Shown here piece by piece: positions 16,258-26,262 of a stretch of DNA of 59,886 nucleotides (its first letter is position 1; each line of letters opens with the position of its first letter). The translations under genes and the position numbers were made by a program. Source of the stretch: JAOAFZ01 sp964407325 (GTDB lineage Bacteria > Patescibacteriota > Microgenomatia > UBA1406 > GWC2-37-13); assembly GCA_964407325.1 (NCBI GenBank), contig CAYOVA010000006.1, forward strand, positions 1-59,886, in the 5' to 3' direction. The notes below the pieces were generated by a model. The model was not told the origin of the DNA. It did not search any database and saw only the letters and a list, made by a program, of their open reading frames with translations.

Positions 16258-17232
16258 TTAGTATCCGATCAATGATAATTTTTCAGCAACTATATCCTTT
16301 AACGACTGATATTCTTTTTTTTCAATTCTAGTGGGATACACAACAAAATAAAGATACTCCGCCTGACTATTTAAAGTAAGCACGGGCGACACCTGGTTGG
16401 GAGTAAGCGAAAACAGTATGTCATCAAATTCTTCATCGTAAATGTAGTTATCTTGTTCGGGTACGTTGTTCAAATCAGCAAAATAATCTTTGAAATATTC
16501 CACTGTTTCCCCGTTTGTAAGCAGTTGCAAGTCAGCGTCCCTGTTGGCAGCATTCACAACTGTTTCAAGATCTGATGGGTTTGCCTCCATTTGACTGCGG
16601 TACTTTTCAATAAGTTCACGGGCTTTAGGTCTTAAATCTTCGCCAAATTTCGCGCGAGCTCTGTCATCGTTACGAAATGTTAATGAATAGGCTTTTACAA
16701 GAGCAAAGTCAGCTATAGAAAGCAGATTTTGATCTACAGCTTGTTTCATTGCTGGTAGAGAATTCTCCAGTTGCTCAAAGGAAGGAGATTCTCCAGGGTC
16801 GGTAAAGTTTACTTCATGCGCTTTTAGAACATCCCGCATTACGTAATACAAGGTTACACGATTAATTATGTATTTTTTTCTTCTGTCTTCCTGGACTGTA
16901 AACAATTTTCGGTCTGCTTCCGTATATAGTGAAGCAGGAATAGTAACACCGTTGTAGCTACGAGGGTAATTCTCTATGGTCTTCGTTAAGAAAGCGGTAG
17001 ATTCGGGCATTTCTGCTAGTTGTGAAGGGTCAAGCGTATCAGTTGAAGCCCGGCTTCCTGTTGTCTCGGGTGTTCGTGTGATTGCAAATGCGAGACTGGC
17101 TACAAATACCACAACTCCGAGCACTAAAAAAATATTCACAAATCTAGCAAACGAATCGCTCATATCAGGTTTTGGAGGGTGAACTACGCTCGGAGGTAAG
17201 TCGGTATAATGATGTTCACCTGATGCAGTCAT
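16258..17232 (-). CDS. membrane-anchored SurA/parvulin-like protein
   Basis: 324 residues. An N-terminal cytosolic tail (1-28), one membrane segment (about 30-52), TTGSRAS, then a helical domain with KKYIINRVTLYY shared with the shorter paralog at 9707. The C-terminal part reads FSLTPNQVSPVLTLNSQAEY then LYFVVYPTRIEKKEY, which follows the pattern of a parvulin end (LxxGxVSPVxxxxxxYxxFxVxxR). This supports a SurA/PrsA-type foldase for exported proteins; the classical parvulin active-site residues are not obvious, so it may be a chaperone only. It is followed after 5 nt by the largest Cys-rich surface protein, its likely client. A complete leaderless promoter precedes it. Confidence 0.7.
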   Translation of the reverse strand: MTASGEHHYTDLPPSVVHPPKPDMSDSFARFVNIFLVLGVVVFVASLAFAITRTPETTGSRASTDTLDPSQLAEMPESTAFLTKTIENYPRSYNGVTIPASLYTEADRKLFTVQEDRRKKYIINRVTLYYVMRDVLKAHEVNFTDPGESPSFEQLENSLPAMKQAVDQNLLSIADFALVKAYSLTFRNDDRARAKFGEDLRPKARELIEKYRSQMEANPSDLETVVNAANRDADLQLLTNGETVEYFKDYFADLNNVPEQDNYIYDEEFDDILFSLTPNQVSPVLTLNSQAEYLYFVVYPTRIEKKEYQSLKDIVAEKLSLIGY

Positions 17233-17267
17233 CTTATCATTATTCCATGGAGAAAATTGAATTGCAA
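17233..17267 (-). promoter_or_regulatory. leaderless promoter of the parvulin-like gene
   Basis: Minus strand: TTGCAA (17262-17267), 17-bp spacer, AATAAT (17239-17244), then GATAAG and ATG 17232. No Shine-Dalgarno. Confidence 0.6.
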
Positions 17268-17274
17268 CAGTACT

Positions 17275-18210
17275 CTATACTTCCTGCCATTGGATATTCG
17301 GATCACGCTTCATAAATGTAATTTGACGCTTGGCATACTGGTACTCTTTGGTAACCCATTCCTCGGCCATTTCTTCAAATGTAATTTTTTTGTTTATGAA
17401 CTGTGTAATCTGGTTATAACCAATCGATTTCATTCCCGGATCTTCAGGAAGGTACCCGTTTTGCAGTAGATGTTCTGTCTCGGTAACCGCACCTGCTTCA
17501 ATACGAGACAAAACCCTTTTTTTGATTAACGGTTTTATATCATCACGATTCTTATGCCGAAACCCTTCTATTGAAATCGTAAGCTCTTCTTTTGACAATT
17601 GCATTTTTTTATAGAGTATAGTTTCAAATTTCATAGTGTTTTCAAAGGAAGTTCTTTCGAGAAAACGAATAAGACGATGCGGATTTTTTCGATCACTTTC
17701 GTTCATTTCCTGGAATGCTTCACTGTTTTTCTGTTGTACCAGTTCCTGGAGCTCTTGCACTGTGAATGTTTCCATTTGCTTTCTCAGCTCCCAATTGGGA
17801 GGCTGCATTTCAGAACTCCCGTACAATAAAAAGTACAAGTACATATATGTGCCTCCAACAAGAACGGGCACCTTTCCACGATTCCATATATCAGCTAGGA
17901 CAACCATACAAAGATTCTGAAAATCGTGAGAGGAAAAGGGTTGTTTTGGATCTACGATATCATATAACCATAGTTTGACTGGTATATCGTGAACCCCCAA
18001 TGTATAGTACCCGATATCCTGAATACCGTTCTGTTTGACGACTGCAAAATTCTTCTTCTGGAAGTCCTTTCCCGTGACGATATCTAGGTGTTTGTATATT
18101 TGCCGCGAATCAAAATTAACCACTTCTCCATTTATTTGTAAAGCATACTCAAGTGCTTTTGCTGTCTTTCCGGTAGCTGTCTGTCCGGTAATAATATGAA
18201 GGTGTTTCAT
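17275..18210 (-). CDS. miaA: tRNA dimethylallyltransferase
   Basis: Transfers an isopentenyl group from DMAPP to A37 of tRNAs reading UNN codons. 311 residues, normal length. P-loop GQTATGKT at 9-16 (usually GPTASGKT), VNFDSRQIYKHLDIVTGKD for the DSxQ motif with the catalytic Asp, LVGGTYMYL (family GGTGLYI), and a C-terminal KRQITFMKRDPNIQW, where the family has RQxTWF. The start overlaps the folD stop (ATGA), so the two are translationally coupled. Variation in the LVGGT motif (GTYMY for GTGLY) is worth noting but the family assignment is firm. Confidence 0.93.
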   Translation of the reverse strand: MKHLHIITGQTATGKTAKALEYALQINGEVVNFDSRQIYKHLDIVTGKDFQKKNFAVVKQNGIQDIGYYTLGVHDIPVKLWLYDIVDPKQPFSSHDFQNLCMVVLADIWNRGKVPVLVGGTYMYLYFLLYGSSEMQPPNWELRKQMETFTVQELQELVQQKNSEAFQEMNESDRKNPHRLIRFLERTSFENTMKFETILYKKMQLSKEELTISIEGFRHKNRDDIKPLIKKRVLSRIEAGAVTETEHLLQNGYLPEDPGMKSIGYNQITQFINKKITFEEMAEEWVTKEYQYAKRQITFMKRDPNIQWQEV

Positions 18211-19076
18211 TGCATTTTTGCAGCGTCAATCACATTCCTGAACAAGTAGAGCACATCAATCGGACCAATTCCTCCGGGTGTTTCCGTGTAGAATCCTGCG
18301 ATGTCTGCAACTTCTCGTTCCTCGTAGTCACCCCTGAGCTTACCGTCTTCGTTGCGCAAACCCACATTTAACAGAGTTGCGCCCTTTTTTATCATATCGG
18401 GTTCTATCACTTTTCTCCCTACGGCCGTAATAACAAAATCCGCTTCTGCAATAAATTCGCGAACTATTGCTTGGCTGGTTTGTGATGAAACATTGATAAA
18501 CGGGATTCGAAGTGAGGACAGTGTCTTCCCAATGGGGTGCCCACCAGTCAATCCTCTTCCTAACAAGACGGTTTTTTTCCCGCGAACCATTTTGCTGAAT
18601 AATTCCTTATCGCTCGGTCTTACAACCAGTTCATCATAAGTGAGGCTTTTTGTTGCAGTATATTTAAGGGCGGTAAGAACAGCCAAACCAATTGGAGGTG
18701 AAAAGGGAGATTTTTCCCTGTGTCCTTCAATTTCTTTTTGAAGAGGAATAAAGTTATACAGTGAAGCACTCATAAGCATAGATGGTAACGGCAGTTGTAC
18801 GATAATTCCGGTATTTGCGGGATTATGAGCTTCTTCTTGGAGTATGCGTACAAACTGTTCGTACATGGGTTCCTGCTTGAGCTGGATAAATTGAAAGTCG
18901 ATTCCCAGTGCTTTTGCTTTTTTTTCCTTAATTGCAACAAATGATAGCTGTTCTTTTGCTTCACCAATAAGAATAGTAGTCAAACGCGGCTGTTTTCCTT
19001 GAGCTTTTAGCTCTTTTACTTCCTCCGCCATGCGCTGTACAAGCACGGCGGCTATATCTTTGCATGGGATCAACAT
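18207..19076 (-). CDS. folD: FolD-like methylenetetrahydrofolate dehydrogenase/cyclohydrolase, divergent active site
   Basis: Would interconvert methylene-, methenyl- and formyl-tetrahydrofolate. 289 residues, normal length. Family marks: VQLPLP, the Rossmann segment VLLGRGLTGGHPIGKTL, ADFVITAVGR, and a C-terminal ETPGGIGPIDVLYLFRN. Divergences: the catalytic YVxxKxK reads FVAIKEK (Tyr to Phe, Lys kept), KDVDGF reads KEIEGH, and the CTPxG loop is SPPIG. The fold is clear; full activity is uncertain. A leaderless promoter precedes it: TTGCGT, 17 bp, TATAAT (19082-19087, minus) ending 5 nt before ATG 19076. It heads a folD-miaA operon. Confidence 0.87.
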   Translation of the reverse strand: MLIPCKDIAAVLVQRMAEEVKELKAQGKQPRLTTILIGEAKEQLSFVAIKEKKAKALGIDFQFIQLKQEPMYEQFVRILQEEAHNPANTGIIVQLPLPSMLMSASLYNFIPLQKEIEGHREKSPFSPPIGLAVLTALKYTATKSLTYDELVVRPSDKELFSKMVRGKKTVLLGRGLTGGHPIGKTLSSLRIPFINVSSQTSQAIVREFIAEADFVITAVGRKVIEPDMIKKGATLLNVGLRNEDGKLRGDYEEREVADIAGFYTETPGGIGPIDVLYLFRNVIDAAKMQ

Positions 19077-19085
19077 ACATTATTA

Positions 19086-19140
19086 TACCGTATTAAGGCT
19101 CTAAACGCAAAAAAATTATTCGTTTTTTGTAACAGAGCCT
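19086..19140 (-). terminator. putative gyrA terminator overlapping the folD promoter
   Basis: On the minus strand GGCTCT and AGAGCC enclose a second pairing of A6 with T7, giving a long A/T-rich hairpin just after the gyrA TAA. The folD -35 lies in its far side. Confidence 0.4.
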
Positions 19141-19141
19141 G

Positions 19142-21793
19142 TTATATAGCAGTTGCACTGGTTACGACATCTTCACTATCTGAAAAGCGCATAAGGATAA
19201 CACCCTTTGCTTCGCGTGTGTATGATGGGATATCATTAATCGGTATACTCACTACCTGTCCACTGCGGCTGGTAATCAATACCGCCTGCTCTTCATGAAT
19301 AATGTCTACAAACACAATCTGACCGGTTTTCTTATCAATAGGGGCAATGCGAACACCTTTTCCACCTCTATGTTGTCCTTTGAGGAGCTTGAGCTTTACT
19401 TGTTTTCCAATTCCCCTTTCTGCAATTACAAGCAGTGATTTATCATACGCTTCCTGTGGGAACACATCGGCAGCGGTGACTTCATCGCCGTTTTCGAGGA
19501 TCATTCCCCGTACACCCATAGACGATCGACCAGTATTTCTGATTTCCTCTTCTTTAAACACAATGGTTTTTCCCCCTCGTGAGGTCAAAATGACATTTTC
19601 CTTTCCGTCTGTCATTTTGGATATAAGCAGTTCATCGCCGTCATCAAGCTTAATAGCAATAATACCGTTGCTTTTGATATTGGCGAAGTCCCTAAACAAA
19701 GTTTTCTTTACCGTTCCTTTCTTGGTAATCATGACAATAAAGCAGGAATCCGGGAGCGGTTCTGTTGGTGAATAGCTTAACACTGAAGTAACGCGCTCTT
19801 CGGGACGAAGGTTTAGTACATTAACAATCGCCTTTCCTTTCGAAGTGCGTGAGCCTTGTGGAATTTCCCAGACACGGGTCTGGAACACGCGTCCCATGTT
19901 TGTAAAGAACATCATTAAGTCGTGAGTTTGTGCGACAACTGTAGCAAAGACATTATCAGATTCTTTTGTCTCAATGCCGGCTACTCCTTTACCACCGCGA
20001 CCTTGTACTTTAAATGTTTCGCGGGGTACTTGCTTAATGTATCCTTCTTTCGTGAGGACGCAGATAACCTCTTTGTTTTCGATAAGTTGTTCATCACTAA
20101 TTTCACCCGGCTTTGCAGCCACTACTTTTGTTTTTCGTTTGTCTCCGTATTTGTCTTTCAGGTACTGAATTTCGTCTTTGATTACTCCGAGGACTTTAAA
20201 GATGTCTTTGATAAGAGATTCCAAGTACTTGATTAATTCGCGCAGCTGTCTTAATTCTTCTTCGATTTTGCTGCGTTCCAGTCCGGTAAATCTCTTGAGC
20301 TGCATGTCTAAAATTGCCTGCGATTGAATTTCGGAAAGGCCGAAACGTTCCATTAACTTTGCTTTTGCAGTTGGTTCATCAGGAGAGCGACGAATAATTT
20401 CCACAACTTCGTCAATATTATCCAAAGCTATTAGATAGCCTTCCAGGATGTGTGCGCGAGCCTTGGCCTGGATTAATTCAAACTCAGAACGGCGAATTAC
20501 AACTTCAACACGATGCTGTATAAAGTACTCAAGAATTGCTTTGAGTGATAATGTTTGCGGAACACCATCGACTAGACATACCATATTTGCCGGGAACGAA
20601 GTCTGCAAGTCGGTAAATTTATAGAGGTTATTGACAACTTTTTTAAATGAGGCATCTCTTTTTAGTTCTATTACTACACGGATTCCATCTCGATCTGATT
20701 CATCGCGCAAATCCGAAATACCAATTATCTTTTTATCAATAACCAGTTGAGCGACTTTTTCAACAAGATTTGCCTTGTTGACCTGGTATGGAAGTTCGTT
20801 GATAACAATTGCAGTTTTCCCTTTCCCCATTTCCTCTTCTTGGATAACACCGCGAATAAGAACTTTGCCACGACCGGTCATGTACATCTGTTTAATATCA
20901 GCTGCTCCGTAAATAATTCCTGAAGTTGGGAAATCCGGCCCTTTTACGTATTGCATTAAATCTTCGACTGTCGCGTCATATAACATCTTTTTCGAATCAT
21001 CCCGTGCATTTGTCAGTTCAATTACTTTCTTTTCTTTTGGCTTTTCAGTAGCTGCGGCTTCCAGTTTTGCAGCTAAAGCGGCAGTTTCATCATCGACCTC
21101 CTGGACTGTTGGCGCTTCACCCGTATCCAGTCTTCCTGTATCAATAAGATGAATAATGGCATCACAGACTTCTGTTAAATTATGAGGTGGAATCTTTGTC
21201 GCCATACCAACTGCAATACCTTCAGCACCCATTAAAAGCAGATTTGGCAGTTTTGCTGGAAGGTATACCGGTTCTTTGATTCTGCCGTCAAAGTTATCTA
21301 CGTAAGGAACAGTATCTTTTTCAATATCAGCAAGCATTTCGTCGGCAATCTTATTTAGCTTTACCTCGGTGTAACGCATAGCAGCGGCCGGATCGCCGTC
21401 GATAGAACCGAAGTTTCCCTGTCCTCGAACCAGTGGGTAACGCATTGAGAAGTCCTGTGCCAAGCGCACAAGAGCTTCGTATACAGGAGAATCACCATGA
21501 GGATGGAACTTACCAAGTACTTCTCCTACCACACCAGCTGACTTTGAAAAGCGGGCTGTTGAAGTAAGGCCCATCCTGTGCATTGCAAACAAAATACGGC
21601 GATGTACGGGTTTTAGACCGTCACGGACATCTGGAAGCGCACGTGAAACGATTACGGACATCGCATAGTTCAGGTAAGCGCGCTTCATTTCTGAAGAAAT
21701 TTCAGTTACGTCGCGGGAAGCATTGCCGAACATTTCGTTCTGTTCGTCTGGTGTAATTGGTTCTTCAGGATTGTTGTTCTGATTATCGTCCAT
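19142..21793 (-). CDS. gyrA: DNA gyrase subunit A
   Basis: Breakage-reunion subunit of the A2B2 gyrase introducing negative supercoils. 883 residues. DGLKPVHRRIL at about 58-68, GDSPVYEALVRLAQ (100-113, quinolone-determining region with Ser and Glu at the key positions), catalytic Tyr141 in AMRYTE, and the gyrase box QHRGGKG in the C-terminal beta-pinwheel, which marks gyrase rather than topoisomerase IV. Residues about 221-274 are a charged insertion (APTVQEVDDETAALAA then a KPKEKK stretch) between the family's HLIDTG and VEDLMQYVKGPDFPT. It is last in a gyrB-lepB-ppa-gyrA run on the minus strand. A GATAAT about 20 nt upstream may give it an extra promoter. Confidence 0.97.
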   Translation of the reverse strand: MDDNQNNNPEEPITPDEQNEMFGNASRDVTEISSEMKRAYLNYAMSVIVSRALPDVRDGLKPVHRRILFAMHRMGLTSTARFSKSAGVVGEVLGKFHPHGDSPVYEALVRLAQDFSMRYPLVRGQGNFGSIDGDPAAAMRYTEVKLNKIADEMLADIEKDTVPYVDNFDGRIKEPVYLPAKLPNLLLMGAEGIAVGMATKIPPHNLTEVCDAIIHLIDTGRLDTGEAPTVQEVDDETAALAAKLEAAATEKPKEKKVIELTNARDDSKKMLYDATVEDLMQYVKGPDFPTSGIIYGAADIKQMYMTGRGKVLIRGVIQEEEMGKGKTAIVINELPYQVNKANLVEKVAQLVIDKKIIGISDLRDESDRDGIRVVIELKRDASFKKVVNNLYKFTDLQTSFPANMVCLVDGVPQTLSLKAILEYFIQHRVEVVIRRSEFELIQAKARAHILEGYLIALDNIDEVVEIIRRSPDEPTAKAKLMERFGLSEIQSQAILDMQLKRFTGLERSKIEEELRQLRELIKYLESLIKDIFKVLGVIKDEIQYLKDKYGDKRKTKVVAAKPGEISDEQLIENKEVICVLTKEGYIKQVPRETFKVQGRGGKGVAGIETKESDNVFATVVAQTHDLMMFFTNMGRVFQTRVWEIPQGSRTSKGKAIVNVLNLRPEERVTSVLSYSPTEPLPDSCFIVMITKKGTVKKTLFRDFANIKSNGIIAIKLDDGDELLISKMTDGKENVILTSRGGKTIVFKEEEIRNTGRSSMGVRGMILENGDEVTAADVFPQEAYDKSLLVIAERGIGKQVKLKLLKGQHRGGKGVRIAPIDKKTGQIVFVDIIHEEQAVLITSRSGQVVSIPINDIPSYTREAKGVILMRFSDSEDVVTSATAI

Positions 21794-21845
21794 GTGGTCT
21801 AAAAATTCCTAATTATCGCTTGCTGTAATCAGCAAAAGCGTTGGT

Positions 21846-22358
21846 TTACTTCATTGAGTTTTTGATATCCTCAAAAGCTTTTTCTTTTGGTAAAAAATCT
21901 TTAATTTTGACCCATTTACCTGGTTCAAGTTCCTTATAGTGTTCAAAAAAGTGTTTAATTTTGTTTTTTACAGCATCACCAAGATCATCTATGTCATTAA
22001 TATGAGCATAAAAAGGATCAACTTTTGGTGTGGGTACTGCAAGAATCTTGGTATCAATGCCTTCTTCATCTTCCATCTGGAGCATTCCAATCGGTCTAGC
22101 TGGAATAACTGTTCCAGGATGTACAGGGTAGGTTGAAATAACTAGAACATCTGTTGGATCTCCATCATCAGCCATTGTTCCTGGCATAAATCCATAGTTA
22201 AATGGATATCCCATTGCGGTAAAGGCGAAACGATCGACCATAATAAACCCAGAATCCTTATCCATCTCGTATTTGATTGAAGATCCCTGCGGGATTTCAA
22301 CAACTACATTAATTTCTTCCGGCGGTTTTTTTCCTGAAGATAGTTTTGAAATATCCAT
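21846..22358 (-). CDS. ppa: inorganic pyrophosphatase (family I)
   Basis: Hydrolyses PPi to phosphate, pulling biosynthetic reactions forward. 170 residues, usual for bacterial hexameric family I enzymes. Motifs: VVEIPQGSSIKYEMDKDSG (YELDK equivalent), YGFMPGTMADDGDPTDVLV with the metal-binding DGDPxD, MEDEEGIDTKILAV, and an HFFEHYKELEPGKWVK C-terminal part matching the family. Lies between lepB (13 nt) and gyrA (52 nt) on the minus strand. Confidence 0.96.
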   Translation of the reverse strand: MDISKLSSGKKPPEEINVVVEIPQGSSIKYEMDKDSGFIMVDRFAFTAMGYPFNYGFMPGTMADDGDPTDVLVISTYPVHPGTVIPARPIGMLQMEDEEGIDTKILAVPTPKVDPFYAHINDIDDLGDAVKNKIKHFFEHYKELEPGKWVKIKDFLPKEKAFEDIKNSMK

Positions 22359-22372
22359 AAAAAATTAAAATG

Positions 22373-22885
22373 TTAACATCTAATTACACAGCGCAAATAC
22401 TTTGCTTCGATATTCTCTTCCGGTACTAGTCCCCAATCCCGGGAATCAACGCTTACTTCCCTGTTGTCTCCCATCACAAAAAACTTGTCAGCAGGTATTG
22501 ATAGATCAATTCCTTCTTTTACATAGCCTCCCTCACTTACGGTTGTTTGTTTTTCCGGATCCAGATACTCTTCAACAAGCTCGTTGCCATTCAAATAAAA
22601 AATCCCGTCTTCTATGCGAACTGTATCGCCAGGTATTGCTACTATTCTTCCAATTAGTATTTCGTTTCGACCTGGTCGTTTAAAAAGTACAATTTCAGCA
22701 TGGGTATATGTCTTGTCGTACTTAATCCCGGCAATGGTGCTTCCGTTTTTTAAAGCGGGTTCCATTGAGGGACCGGCAACGCCATATACATCAACTACAA
22801 ACATCTTGATAAGGAATACTACCGTTATCAGGATTGCCAACCTTAGCACAGTCCATAGTGCAGAAAGCACTGATGAATGATTCAT
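22373..22885 (-). CDS. lepB: signal peptidase I with non-canonical box D
   Basis: Membrane protease that removes signal peptides. 170 residues with one N-terminal membrane segment (about 12-31). Box C holds the nucleophile in VAGPSMEPAL, box E is FFVMGDNREVSVDSRDWGLVP. Box D, normally VKRVIGLPGD with the general-base Lys, reads IGRIVAIPGD: the Lys position is Gly. Otherwise family features are intact (EIVLFKRPGRNE, YLNG). Either a nearby Lys substitutes or the enzyme uses a different base; this should be checked against relatives. It sits 2 nt after the gyrB stop, and the exported proteins at 9707-17232 and 54837 are likely substrates. Confidence 0.9.
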   Translation of the reverse strand: MNHSSVLSALWTVLRLAILITVVFLIKMFVVDVYGVAGPSMEPALKNGSTIAGIKYDKTYTHAEIVLFKRPGRNEILIGRIVAIPGDTVRIEDGIFYLNGNELVEEYLDPEKQTTVSEGGYVKEGIDLSIPADKFFVMGDNREVSVDSRDWGLVPEENIEAKYLRCVIRC

Positions 22886-22887
22886 AG

Positions 22888-24852
<1,965 letters not shown>

Positions 24853-24919
24853 AGTTAGTTAAGTTTCTCATTCTAATGAATTGGAGGGGAAATTGCAACC
24901 CTGAGCAACAAAGTACGGG

Positions 24920-24966
24920 CAAAAAAAAGAGGTGAAGAAACACAATTAGTTATGCTTCTTCACCTC
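24920..24966 (-). terminator. intrinsic terminator of the rplJ-rplL operon
   Basis: Perfect 11-bp inverted repeat (24929-24939 with 24956-24966, GAGGTGAAGAA), followed on the minus strand by eight U (24921-24928). It is the clearest classical terminator in the window. Confidence 0.85.
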
Positions 24967-25090
24967 GGCCTGAATTCACATTTTACTTTCATAAAGTGTG
25001 CCTGTCAGGCCCCCAGGTGAGCCACGCTCAAGTGAACAATTGCTTTTCCCGACTCTATCGCATGCGATAGCGCCGTCAAAAGCGTTAAGC
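24967..25090 (-). other. structured 3' region between rplL stop and terminator
   Basis: About 120 nt after the rplL stop with several pairings: CTCAAGTGA of the rplL end with TCACTTGAG 60 nt later, the palindrome CTATCGCATGCGATAG, and GCCTG/CAGGC. No convincing reading frame. It could be a structured 3' UTR or a small RNA; not recognised. Confidence 0.35.
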
Positions 25091-25507
25091 TCACTTGAGG
25101 GTGACCTTGGCACCAGCTGCTTCGAGCTTTTTCTTTGCTTCTTCTGCAGCTTCTTTCTTTGCGTTCTCGACAACCGGCTTGGGAGCTGATTCTACGAGTT
25201 TCTTTGCATCGATAAGTCCGAGTGTTGGAACGATTTCACGAACTGCCTTGATTACGGCGAGCTTGTTTGCGCCAGCTTCGGTAAGTTCGACTGTAAATTC
25301 AGTCTTTTCTTCAGCTGGTTCTGCTGCTCCCGTGCTTGCTGCACCACCTACTGCTGGTCCTGCTGCCATCATCGGCATTCCTGAGACGCCAAATTTTTCT
25401 TCTAAGTACTTTGCAAGTTCTGAAAGTTCAAGAACGTTGAGTCCCTCAATCTGTTCAGCGATCTTTGCGAGCTTATCACTTAGTGTTACTGTTGATTCTT
25501 CTGCCAT
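25091..25507 (-). CDS. rplL: 50S ribosomal protein L7/L12
   Basis: Stalk protein that recruits translational GTPases. 138 residues. N-terminal dimerisation helices (KLAKIAEQIEGLNVLELSEL), an Ala/Gly/Pro hinge (AAGPAVGGAASTGAAEP) and the conserved C-terminal domain with EKTEFTVELTEAG, KLAVIKAVREIVPTLGL and DAKKLVESAPKPV. Slightly longer than E. coli L12 (121). Follows rplJ by 77 nt, as is usual, but rplK and rplA are not here. Confidence 0.96.
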   Translation of the reverse strand: MAEESTVTLSDKLAKIAEQIEGLNVLELSELAKYLEEKFGVSGMPMMAAGPAVGGAASTGAAEPAEEKTEFTVELTEAGANKLAVIKAVREIVPTLGLIDAKKLVESAPKPVVENAKKEAAEEAKKKLEAAGAKVTLK

Positions 25508-25584
25508 TTTCTATTTCACACTCCCTTCCTAGTATGGATGAATTGGTAAATACGTTTCGCGATAGTACGCGTGCACATCGATTG

Positions 25585-26121
25585 TTAGCCCTGTTTTGAT
25601 TTCTCAGAAAGGACGGTAACAAATCTCTGCATATTGAATTTCATTGAGAATACGGTCTTCATCATCGGTGACTTCATAGAACCGATCACTTTTGCCATCA
25701 GTTCTGCCTTTGATGGGAGTTTTGCGAGGGCCTCGACGTTGCGAGCGTCGTATGCGGCTCCATCAACATAACCAAACTTAAAGGTTAATGATTCATCTTT
25801 TTTCGCATGGTCGTAGTATGCTTTTAGCCCTTCACTCCAATCTTCGGAAAGTCCCACCATTGCTGAAGGTCCCTTTAAAGGCATACCTTTTTCTTTGATT
25901 GAGCCCATAGCTGTATCATTTTGGGCCATTTGTTCGACTGTCTTTTCAAAAAGAGTATTCTTAAGAACCTTTACAGAAGCATTTGCTTTGCGTAATTTGC
26001 GACGAAGGTCTTCTAATGCTTTGTGTGTTGTTTTATTGTATTCAATAACTACGAAGTTTTTGTAGTCGCCAATAATGTTTTTTAGCTCGGATACTTGAGC
26101 TTGTTTTGCCTGGTTTGCCAT
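25585..26121 (-). CDS. rplJ: 50S ribosomal protein L10
   Basis: Binds 23S rRNA at the stalk base and carries L12 dimers. 178 residues, usual length. Seen: VVIEYNKTTHKALEDLRRKLRKA, VKVLKNTL and the GPSAMVGLSED region; the C-terminal helix (about 140-178) would anchor L12. It begins the rplJ-rplL operon. A full promoter and a leader of about 100 nt lie upstream, an arrangement consistent with autogenous control by L10. Confidence 0.95.
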   Translation of the reverse strand: MANQAKQAQVSELKNIIGDYKNFVVIEYNKTTHKALEDLRRKLRKANASVKVLKNTLFEKTVEQMAQNDTAMGSIKEKGMPLKGPSAMVGLSEDWSEGLKAYYDHAKKDESLTFKFGYVDGAAYDARNVEALAKLPSKAELMAKVIGSMKSPMMKTVFSMKFNMQRFVTVLSEKSKQG

Positions 26122-26259
26122 AGGATCACTCGTCAGGAAATTGTAATTCTTTTACCTTTGCTTTCGACTTTCCGAGAAATCGGAATCGCATGTCGCCACC
26201 AAAAGAACCTGAGGTCTTTGTGAAAAATAAAGTATAGCAGAGAAATAGTAATTTAGCAA
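26122..26259 (-). promoter_or_regulatory. rplJ promoter and probable L10 leader
   Basis: Minus strand TTGCTA (26254-26259), 17-bp spacer, TATACT (26231-26236), then about 100 nt of leader before ATG 26121. The leader can form a stem TTCCGA/TCGGAA with extension by CGA/TCG. In many bacteria L10 represses its own operon by binding such a leader. This long leader is exceptional here, where most genes are leaderless. Confidence 0.55.
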
Positions 26260-26262
26260 CAG

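Noticed and set aside
24976..25173. 65-residue minus-strand frame at the end of rplL
   Set aside because: More than half overlaps rplL in another frame and the rest lies in self-complementary sequence; no start signal.
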